Shown one piece after another: positions 13,101-25,100 of a DNA stretch of 64,000 bases. The notes under the pieces were generated by a model. It saw only the letters and a program-made list of their open reading frames with translations. It had not been told where the DNA came from and made no database searches. Made by a program: the position numbers and the translations under genes. Numbering within the stretch: the stretch's first letter is position 1; every line of letters starts with the position of its first letter. This DNA is from Triplophysa rosa (Eukaryota > Chordata > Actinopteri > Cypriniformes > Nemacheilidae). The stretch covers positions 24,918,597 to 24,982,596 of the forward strand of contig NC_079895.1 of assembly GCF_024868665.1 (NCBI RefSeq), given 5' to 3'.

Positions 13101-16100
13101 TTCATGTGATATATTTCTTTTATCCTCTTTATATACTGAATGCGTAAGTTGCCCGGTGTCCGTCAAACTCCAAAAAAAGAGAGATCGTAAATCTTTACCA
13201 TAGCTTATTTACTTTTTATTTCGGTTATTAAAGCTCCAAAATGTTTTGCCGGGTTTGACGTCAGTGACACAAACCAGAAAAACACCAGACAGGTTCATTA
13301 TCATCTAAAGGCCAATCATGACGAGCCATTGCTCATTGAACATGTGCACAAGGAACATTATGACAAAAATCACAACAAAACTCACCATGTTCCCCACAAA
13401 GTTATCATAAGACATGAAATATTTATTATTTGGACTACTTTCATGGAGTTATATTATTGCATTGCATAATATTTGCTGTTAGGACACTTTAGAAAAGTCT
13501 TTATTGCTCCACAGAAAAAACAGAGATATGAGTGCAATTAAATGTTGACAGATTTTCATTTTTGCATGAACTGTTCCTTCATGTCTGAGAAGAGACTGAC
13601 TCTGTTTCTTGTCATTATGAACAGGGTATGACTCCGAGGTCGGTGAAAGGGGTCTGAAGTTGAGTGGTGGAGAGAAGCAGAGAGTCGCCATCGCTCGTAC
13701 CATCCTGAAAAACCCACGTATCATTTTGCTTGATGAAGTGAGTAAAAGCTTTACTAACGTTTTATGGTTAGGATGCGTGTGGGTTTCTATTCAGTCCTGT
13801 TTCTTGACTTTACGTGCAGGCCACATCTGCTTTAGACAGTCAAACGGAGCGCAACATTCAGTTGTCTCTTGCCAAAGTGTGTGCCAACCACACCACTCTC
13901 GTCGTGGCGCACAGGTAAGCCTGTTTCATGTAGTAATAGAAGTGTCATTTTAATTCTAATAATGAAAAGCAGGCTTAAATAAAATGCTTTTATGTAGCCT
14001 GATGTTTCATGCTGTCTAGCCCCTAAAATATGGACATACGGCAATCCTTTTGTCAAAGGATTGTCTCTCCAAATTCAAGGCTTTATCCCTGAGATAACAT
14101 CACGTATTGATAAAAGCTTTTGTTGTGCCATCTGGGGACGATCTCGAGCATTAATTAAATTGATCTATTTGTCCTTAAGAATAACATTGTAGACCAAAGA
14201 AATGAAGGTTAATGAAGGATAATGCCAACAATAGCAAGCATCCACCTCACTAATGCGATAAAGCTGTAAACTGTTTTTTATTGACTCTACAAGCTTATAT
14301 TACAATTTTTCTAAGTCACTCAAAATCATTTCTCGAAACAGTTAACATTGTTCTTGTAACAATAAATGCTCCACTCCAGTTTAGACAAACCTAAAACTTC
14401 CATGACAAAACCAAACACTGTGCTCATGAACATAATTCTCTTTCATTAAAATCAAACTGGTTGATGGACAAAACCAGCAAACACAAAGACCAGTTTACAA
14501 CACTATTTCAATCAAACTGGAATTAGTTTGTGTTTGTTTTAATGTTAGATTATTTACATATACGTTAGTCTGTATATTTGCAGACTACGTCAAAGCAAGT
14601 TTGTAATGTTTTTGTTATCTGCCTCAGTATTTGAATGACTTTTGATGTACGTGTCGTTGAAAAATTAAGAAACCATTTCAAATTTAATCACCAGTATTGT
14701 GGTCATTCCAGTCCAGTGTCTGTTGAATTTCAACAAAATCAAACCTCAGGAGTGACAAAGTCATCCACCAGCAATGTGAAAGACAAGACACATGAAAACT
14801 GTGACAAAAATCCAGATTATCACTAAAAAGTCATTTTATTGATTAAAACTGAATATTAACTTGTATGCTTTGCAGTTTTTGAGGTCTATAGAAATAGAAA
14901 GCACGTTTTCTGTTATTTTGACCTGTTTCTCCAGTTCTTATTTTCTGCAAATAAGCAATGTTTTGTTTGAAATTTGGGAGAAAAAAAATTCTAGTAGTTC
15001 ACAGAATGAAACAAAATGATAATTTTGCCTAAACACAAAAATAATTTTGAAATGGTCTTCTTCTTAATATTTTCCACATCTTGTTTCCACAGTTTAGACT
15101 TGTATTTGAATTGTTGTCGCTTTGTTTCATTTATTTGCATTTTTCAGACGTTCTGTCTCTTACTACATTGATTCAGTAATGGAAAATGAAAATAAACGAA
15201 TGACAGTTCATACACATTTAATTTGTCTGTTTGCACTGACATTGTAAGAACCACAATGCTGTTTTTTTACAGGATCTGTTTTACATTGTAGCCCACACAC
15301 AGTACACGATAAATGGCCACTGTCTCCCCATCAGTCAACACACATGTGCTTGCTATTTTGAATTGGCGACTCAGACGCCTTTCTCCCTTGTCCTTCTGTC
15401 TAAAATTCCACCACTCCTGCTCTTGCTAACCGTCTCTGGCCGCCCTGCGTCTCCATTTCCTTCATTTGCTGTCCCGAGTGCTCCTCTCATGTCGTCCCCT
15501 CTGTGTCTCATTGCTCTCCTCTATAGAAAATTGTAAACACATCGGGATCATAGTCTGTGAGCTTTGATCCTGTCCAGCCACTGAGACAGTGCCGGGCTTT
15601 GATCTGTTTTGGGGTGGTGGTTCTGGGGTTAGCAATCAATAAAAAAGTCTCCGCTCTTTTGTTTGAAGATGAAGGGCAGCTGAGAAGATGACCTGCAGAA
15701 GGCTTTGGGTGTGAATTAAAGAAGGCGTGTGTGTGCGTGGGTATGGATTAGATTAAGGGGATCATGGTGCTGCTTTAAATGAAGGGATTGCGTTTACAGT
15801 ACACTTGTGGCCGAATTGTTCTGCATAGTGACGTGGCTGCAAACATGGATTTCGTTTTGAGCTTTCATGGCATCTGTCTGGGTCACAGCCCTCAACGAGT
15901 GTATTTTTTCTTAAATACTTTCTCCCAGAGCCGTTGAAAAACAGAGTTACGACACTCGCGTAGACGTCCGTTGAAAGAATGTAATGCGGAAGTAACTCGT
16001 GTCATGGAGTGATCAATTATTCCAAACGCTGCACTGAAGCCCATTCATTCAATTTGTCAAGTACACATTTCATGCAAAACATATCACAAGAAAGTTTATT

Positions 16101-19100
16101 TGGACACTTTTATTTTGTTGTGGTGAGCTACCCATATGGTGAGACTGCTAGGAGGTCTGCGTGAACTGACTGTGCAGCCACTAAAAATGACCTTGACACC
16201 AGTTGGTTAAAGGGATAGCTCACCCAAAAAATCTCAATTTTGTCATCATTTATTCACCTTCATAAACTTGTACATGACTCTTTTTTTTCCTGTGGAACAC
16301 AAAAGAAGATATTTTGAGAAATGTCTCCGTGGTTTTGTGTCCATATAATGAAAGTCAATAGGGGCCGATGTGGTTTGGTTACCAACATTCTTCAAAATAA
16401 CTTCTTTTGTGTTCTGCAGAAGAAAGACAGTCAGAATTTTCATTTTGGGGTGAACCATTTCTTTTAAAGTATTTATAAAAATGGCTGCCATTCTGAAACC
16501 TCCGTATTTCTTGATTTTTATTTATTTACCATATGTCACTATTATTAGTCACCCTTTATGTTTGTCACTGGGTTTTGCAAATAAATATCCAATAAAAAGC
16601 ATTTAAAGTGCTTGTCAACTTTGACACAACAACATTTAATCATCCTGAAACACAGCGAATTTGGACATGCGAGGTTTCGGAAGGACAGCAACAGTGTATT
16701 TCCAACATGGCAACAATACAGTTTATTATCTGCAAAAAAACACTTTAAATGTTCAAATGTCTTCTGGGGCGACCGCATTTGTTTGTGTTTTCAGATTGTC
16801 CACAATCATCAGCTCCGACCAGATCCTCGTTCTTCACGACGGCAGGATTGCAGAACAAGGCAGGTCAGTAGTGTGAATGCTTAAACTCTAGTGTATATAA
16901 AAACAAATGACACACCCTTATGATCTTTTCCTCCTCTATTCGGTCGGATCACCCCCCATGTCACACCCTCTATCCTAATTGACTGAAATTCCTTTGGTCA
17001 TCGGATAGTGAACCATAATACGACATGTTGGGGCAGACCGGGTCTTCTTCATCTTCTCAGGAAACATAAGTGTGTGTGTGTGCGTGTCCCAGAGGTGCTC
17101 CTGTTATCAGCAGATCTGTAGTCTTAACCCGAGGGCTGTCTGAGTGCATCTTCATTTTCCCAGAGACAGGATATAGTCTCTCAGTGTACGAGCCGTCCAC
17201 GCCCTGCCTGATCTCTGTGTCGTGTCTCGCTGCTGGCCCTCAGGTGGTACACACAGTTCCCCCTTTAAACCCAACACACACACGCAGTGTCCCGCTAATG
17301 GACTTCTCTATTCATCCTGACCGCTCAGCCTCGGCGTTAACCCCGTGCTCACTGTCCGTCTCTTTCGCCCTTTGATATATGAGCTACGGCCAACAGAGCA
17401 TCCGCTACACACACTTAGACACACAGCCATCAGGGGTGTAACTCCACACCTCGCACATTCAACCCTGACTGACACTGCGATGTAAACACAACCCACGCAG
17501 GGCTTTAACAGCATATCGGAATACACATGTACACAGGAAGAGATGAGGTGGGAACGGGCATTCGGGGAGATGAGGGGTTAATGCTTTTACAATAGAGGAA
17601 TTAAGAGATACACCTTGTGCACTCGGCAGCCCGGAAAGATGCTTCCTAAAATAAGACGTCTGAGGAATGTCTGGAAAACAGGTTACACAGAAAATGGAGG
17701 ATTAGTGCGGGATGTTTTATTAATTTATACAGGAAGTCTATGCCTTTTAAAGTTGAGACTTTTGTTGGATAAGGTTTGGAGAATGCTTCCCAAGCTCCTT
17801 CGCTGCTATCCAAGTTCAACGGATGGTTGACTACACAGTAAATTTGCCTGAGTAAAATTTACTCAAATTGAAGAAAATTTTACTCTATGCCAGATAACAT
17901 TTGGTCCCTCTCTAAAAAGAGTAAAAGATACTCTTTTGATAGAGTCGTTTTTCCAGAGTGAATTATGCTCAATATAGTGTTAATATTTTACTCTGTCCTG
18001 TAATATTTTACTCTATTTAGTGTTTTATAAAATTAACTCTCGTTCAATTTTACTCAATTCAGAGCTACAAGAAATTAACTCTGCTGCTTTTTAACTCAGT
18101 TCAGAGGAGCTTTAAATTTACTCTGCTACAGTTGACTTCCCCTCCAGAGTTGTTTATCATCAATTATGAGTGAACTATAAAGAATAACTAACTCTATCCA
18201 GAGTTATTTTTATGAATTACACTATTCGTGTTTTACACTTAAAAAGTCCTAAAATGAAAACCTTGCTTTCAGTCTGAAAATAAAATCAAAAACCAACTGT
18301 ATACTCATGACACAATTTTATTTTTTAAGCTCGTCTTTCAAACAATTTTACACTTAATTCACTGAGAAAAGAAATACGAATTATGAGAACAATAATATAA
18401 CAGATGAGACAAAGAAGAATTACATGAAACAATATGGCACAATAAACAAATCAGAATCACAGCCATAAGACATCAGAATGTCAAACAACTTGTGGTACAA
18501 AATATCCTTAACCTCCAAAACATAAGGTGCTGATATGTTATGTGCAACTTTGTAAGCATGGACATGTTCTGCTAAACATAACGTTTTCAGTGCATTTGTT
18601 ATTAAAAGGATGTGCTCATCTTTGACAACAACATTCTGGATTACATGAAATACAGGCATGTCATTTTGAACTTGAACACAAACCGCTAACCCTGAACGAT
18701 AAGTATTTCCACAGTGCTTGGCCCATTTTACATTCAGGACCTTAGTCCACATAGGCAAGATAAGTTTCTCAGCCATCTGACCACAAACTTCCATTTCATT
18801 CAAGGGGACCATTTTCCCAGGACCTAATTTCATGTCATTTGGATCAAATGTTTGCCAAATATAAGCCATTTGGCACTGGTGTTTCTTTGCCAGTGTTTTC
18901 GTTATGTTTTTAAAACTTTTCACCTGCTTTTTAAAAACATTATGCTTCGCTTCGTAACGCATACACCAACAATGCAGCAGTGGTCCAATTTTTTTCATAC
19001 AACTGGGGTAATGCACCATAAAATGATGCTTTGGCAACAAGTTTTTATCAGGAAACAAATGCTTAAACAAACTGTGGTGCTCTGCAATCAGGTGTTTTAA

Positions 19101-22100
19101 ATAAACAGTAATACCAGTGGATATAACGAGAGAAAACACTATGTTGACAATCTGAAGCAATAAGATGAACAAATACCAGTGCTGATCATTAGGACACACA
19201 AGATCTCCAAACATGATGGGCAGATAACGTAGTAAACACCAGCTCTGAGTGGCATTTAAGCCCAAGTCATTGGAACCCTCTCTCAATTGTACACCAGGAG
19301 GTTTGTTGCTTTGTTCCATGAAGCCATAGTTGAAACTCTGAATTCTTCTGTTTACTTCTGCTGATGTGGTGTAATTGTTAATCAGGTGCTGAAGGAGTAA
19401 TTTCATCTCATATTGTGCAACCCCTTCTAATATATCGTGCATAACATCAACCGTAAAATTTGCAGTGGTGTGGAAATATTGCAACGAATTTAAAAGGCAA
19501 GACTTTTTTACTCCCATTACATAAGGTAGACTGGGATTGCTCTCCATTCTCTGGCAGTGTTCAGCATGAAGTTCTTTAGTTCGCACTGACATCTTTGGAC
19601 TATCTTCACTGAACACTGTCTGAAAGTCTTCTTTCTCTAGTAGGCAAAAGCGACAACAGTACCTAGCACTAAATGATTCCACAAAACCAAATAAGGAATG
19701 GACACCAAGGTTGTCACCAGTAACTTGGACAATGGTTCCATAAACTGTATGATCATATAAAGGAATCTGAATTCCATTGGTTTCCAGTGTTGAGATATCA
19801 TGGACAAGCGGCTGTAGTATTTTATCAAACCCATAGGTTTTAATATCTTGTGCATGAAATAAAGAGACTAAGTGGATATTTAGTAAACTCGAGTTGTATT
19901 TAGGGGAAATATTTCGAAGGGTAAAATAAATAGCTCCTAACTTATGTATTCCACGTTTTGATCCGAGGGGGTTTGAGCATTCAAATTCATCAAAAAAAAG
20001 CTGGATCTGAACTGCATGTCTTTGTTTCGAGAAGAGCGCATGATTCTTAAAGAATTCTCCATAGTGTATGTCATAAAGACAATTTGGACTTTGCTGTGAA
20101 TCTCTCACCATCATATCTTTAATGTTAGGGTGCCTATAAATGGACTGTAATGTGTCAAGGATTGGTATATATACAAATTTATCCTTAACAATAGTTTGGG
20201 CAAAAGTTTCAGTTGTTCTGTTACGCCGTGTAGCAAATCTTGTTCCGAGAACATATTCAACAGGATCTATTTTCCCCCATTTTTCTGAGAAGTGCTGCAT
20301 TCTCTTTCTCTCAGTGTTTAATGCCACAAAAGGATTTTGCATTTTTTCAAAACACTGATCAATTTGAGACTCAACAACACTTTTTATGGGCTCCTCTAAA
20401 GATAGGCTGTTTTTCAAAGATTCTTGAGTTTCACTTTGGATGTCTCCAATCACTTCTTCTAGAGCACTAACAACATAGTTAATAGTTGCCTCTGCAACAC
20501 CAGCAACTTTAAGTTCAGCTACCACTGTGGCACAACTGTTTACTATATTTGTTTTTGGGTGTACAGACTCACAAGGTGCATTTTGGTGTGGTAAAACATC
20601 TACATTGCCTAAGGAAAAGGAGTTGGCAGAGGGTGAGCTTCCACCAGAATCGAGCCGTGAACTGTCAATTGCAGAACATTTGCTGAGATGCTTTCGTAAT
20701 CCAGAAAAACTATGGTAAACATGTAAACAACCTCTTTGAGCACATTTTAACTTTCAACTTTTCCCTGGACAAAGGCCGTGAACTAATTTAAAGTGCCTTA
20801 TAAGGGCATTGACATTAGCATGCCTCCTTTTACAAATGAAACAAATCATCTGCTCACTGGAGCATTCTAGCTCTCAACTCAGCCACTCTGGGATTCACCT
20901 TTGTGGTTTCAACATCTATGTCGTAGATAGTGGTTTGCAGAAAGGTATACACATTGGTCAATTCCTGACAGTATGATGTGCCAAAGACAAAGTGAGATTT
21001 AAAAAGCTCATCAACACAGGCCAGTGAATTAGAGGCCTTACAGGGTAGAGCATGTTTGTCAATTACAATAAACCAAGACTGGACCCTACTTCTGTTCGGC
21101 CCAACAGCAAGTAGATACGGCTGAAGACTCTCTCCAATGCTATCCAAGTGCCCTTGGATACTGGTACCGGTCTGTGAAAGAATAAAAACATATTAGTGTC
21201 AATTTGACTTAACAGTTTAAGTCAATATACAACATGAATAAAATAACAGTGAAGTCTTCAACTTTATACTGTATGTGCTAAGTAGAAAAGAATAGCATAA
21301 AAACAACCATTTGAAGGACAGGTGATCTTTAATAACCTGTCTGAGAAACAAGCAAGTTTAAGGTCACACAGAAACAGAACATTATGAACTAGTGTCATTT
21401 TATCTGCTTTATCAGTAGCTTTACCTTGATGAATTTCACAAGACGATCACATGCTTGTCTAGCGGAGATCTTTCCAGGTCTTTTGCGGCCTTGACTTGAG
21501 GGGGGCAAAAGGTGAACCAGCATTAGAATCGAAGACATGTCGCTGTCCCAACCTGGAAACACAAAAAACAAAAACAATTTGTTTTAGGCTTTTAGGTTTG
21601 GTTTTTAGGGGGGGGGGGGGGTTGAAGACACCCTCCTATTTTAACTTGACATAACTTCACTTAGAAGATATGCAGATATAATACATTAACCACTCACGCA
21701 AACAGATTCAGTATTAACAGCACATTCATGGCCAAGTCTTGATGAGTACAGATGTGTGGATGAATTAAAATCTCTACAGATGTTGAAATGAGGTCATACA
21801 ATTAAACTTTATTAAGTGTTTTTGTTATTCAGAGTCCCAAATGAAAACAATTTCAAACTGCAAATCTGCGACTCCTGTACTAGGCCCTTGCAAAAAGATC
21901 AGGGCAGAAATGTTAAAGAAACAGGTGATTTTCATTCCGACGGTTTACACATTGAAAGTCTGTGTTGCATATGAATCTAATGAATAAAGTTGTGACCACA
22001 ATTGGAAGCTGTAGATCTGAATGAAGCTACATTTGTCATGAATGCACAACTTCCTCTTAAAGGTCCAGTCAGTGAAATCTAGCGGCAACCGCTTACTCCA

Positions 22101-25100
22101 TCCCTCCCCCTCCCGTTCGAAACACTACGACGGCTGACAGAACATGTCGAATTACACGCAAGGGGACCTGCGGTGTATGTAGATAGAAATAGCTCATTCT
22201 AAGGTAATAAAAACATAACGCTTAATTGTGTAAGCTCTTTATACACCTCTGAAGGCATAGTCATGTATATTATATTATACTGCATTTCTATCAATAGATC
22301 ATCCCAAAAATGACACACTGGACCTTTAAATAATTTAAGGTATAACACAATAGTTACCTTCTTCAACTTGAGTAGCTTCAGCATTTTGGATGAGGTCTTG
22401 GAGCTCACTAGTCTGTGTGAGGCCACGGCTCTGTGCAATAACCTTTGGTTTTAAGTTGGTGGACCACTTCTCCAACAATTTTGCAGAGGTCGCATCACCA
22501 AAAAGAAGTCCAAAATCTTGATCAATCTGCCAAAGATAATTAAAGTAGGCACCACAGTATAGTATAGTATAGTAACTTCATATGAACTTGGTTTACCTAA
22601 CAAGTCTGTGTTATTACAGAACAACAATAGCACTTGATTTCATATTTGTATGTTTTCATGTGAAAGAATTGAAGTCTCACATACCAAGCCTGGAATATCC
22701 AGGAATCGTGGGAAAATTGATAGAATATCAGTGGATTCTTTAGGGTTGTGCAGCAGCTTCTGACGATAGGCCAGTGTTAACCTCATCTTTTCCTTTACCG
22801 CTCCCTCGTCAGCTGTATGCTTCATCAGGGCAATTGCTTCCTGACACTGACGTTCGTCATTCAACCAGCTGTCTTCTTTGTAGGGATGCCTGTCACCAGT
22901 TGGCCCACCTGAAAGTATTTGAGACAATATGAAGTTCCTTTTCTTTCCAAAGCAAATCGCGTTCATACCAAAACTAGATACATGACAGGAAATAACATGG
23001 AAAACATAGTGACATTTAAATTTGCCAAATGTTATGATTACGCAAAACATGTTTACATTTAAAAAGAACGGTGATTAAAGCACTGACTAAACATCAAATC
23101 TTGCACCTGTTTGTGGTTACCGTGGCCGTTTCATCCGTCCCTCTGGTGCTTCTTTCTGCAGAGTTTTGATTCTCCACGCTAAATATCCACTTCCATCTTC
23201 TGCATTGTAATAATGCTCCTATGACCAGAACAATACACAGACCTTTTAGTAGTTATACATTATCCGACTAAAGAAATTAATGGTATATCAATTATAATGT
23301 AGACAATCTTTAATATACATAGTGTATCCTCCTCATGTAAATCAAAAAGACTGAGAGGCAACAGCTACTTACATAACCAAGCTTGCTTCTGGGGTCAGCT
23401 AAGTTTGAGAATAGGTAGACGATTCCCTTTGCATATTCTTCCTTCAAACGTCGGGAAGGGCTTGTTCTACACACACAAACATAACCCAATTACAACCCAT
23501 AAAATCATAAATACCAATTTACAATGTACTGTATGAACAACCTACCCATACTTATTGGTCAAATGTGCTACCAAGATTTTCACCATGTCACGTCTTCGGC
23601 CATCTGACAGACTTTTAGTGCGAGCATATTCATTGATGACCTTCTCGCCTCCAGGGCTGCTCTTTAGGATATCTTCGATCATCTGGATGGGGGATGATGT
23701 AATATTGAGCAGAGATGTAAAACAACTGACAAGGGTATATAGTTCCAAATACCTTTAATATTTAAGTCATTCTAGATTCAAAGTCAAGATTGGTGATCCT
23801 TACTTGGGCAAGATTACATTCCTCATCTTGACATTTTTCAGGAGGACTTTGAATCAATATTGCTGTGTCATCAGACTCTGACGTGCCCTCGTTATCACCT
23901 AATGAGCTTGAGCTTAAAGAATCTTCAACATAAATTATAGCAATGGTCTGATTATCTGTCCATACTATGACAGCATGCTTTACAACTATTGAGAATATCT
24001 AATAGCCTATGCAAATCAGTGAATTGATGAATAATGTTGAGAATAAACACGAAACATGATAAGTATGTCAAAGAATTTACCATCAACACTTGCTGTGCCT
24101 GGGATGATAATTTCTAGGACACCAAGGTTTGGTTGTGTCAGCAGATATTCGAATGCTTCCTCATCAACCTCTGTCTTGGAGTCATCAAAGACCTTAACAT
24201 TTATTGTAGGAAGATCAAATTTCTTGGCAACTGAGGAAAGACAAACCATTGGCAAATCAGCAATGTCAAAGAAACTAAAACTTATATTTATACACCCATA
24301 AGATACAATCATACACTTTTTATATTACTGTTAAACTACTTTTTAGAGGGTAAAGTATTAATGATATTAACAATATTAAAGTTATCTTACCGCATTCCAA
24401 AAACGTTTGAAATGTAAAAGGTTGCGACGAAAAAATGAATTTCTTGCTATCTCTGAACTTCACTCTGACAAAGTTGTTGGTTTGCATCCTGAAGGAACCA
24501 AAACACCAAGTTGAACATAAAGAAATAACACTCACAGTCATGAAGAATAAAACACATTAAAAATATGTTTTTAATTTGTAATAACTGTACAATAGTTCTG
24601 TTAAAGCATGCAGTGGTTCTATTCAGACAGTAATTGATTCTCACGTGGACATCTGTAAGAACAAATCTGCATGGCACCTCAGTGATAAAACTAAAGTTAA
24701 TGCATTCAGATAATAAAAGTGTACATATCAAAAATGCATGCAACTGACAGTAAAGCGCAACGTTTAGCGGTGTCAAAACAGATTCAAACAGTGAATTTTG
24801 AATTGACACACCAACATTCTGCATTCAGACGATTATAAAATCACCAACTAGCCCGTGTAAATGTGGAATTACACCTTACAATTACCAACCGAATAAACTC
24901 ATACATATCAAAATGGCCTCCAGCAATCCAATGAAGGCTAACTCTTTACCGAGTCAAGTACACGTGGTGCACAGCTCGAGCTGCTCCTCACACTAGTTAA
25001 ACATTTAATAGGTAACGTTAGCTGTATTACTGGTGTCAATTAATGTTCATAATCTATAAGTTTGCTATTTACTTTCAAAACAGTTCAGTCTAACTTCTGT

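Noticed and set aside
16545..16884. 90- and 77-codon frames around the fourth abcb6 exon
   Set aside because: Only the part in phase with the exon 16795-16863 is coding; the rest is intron.
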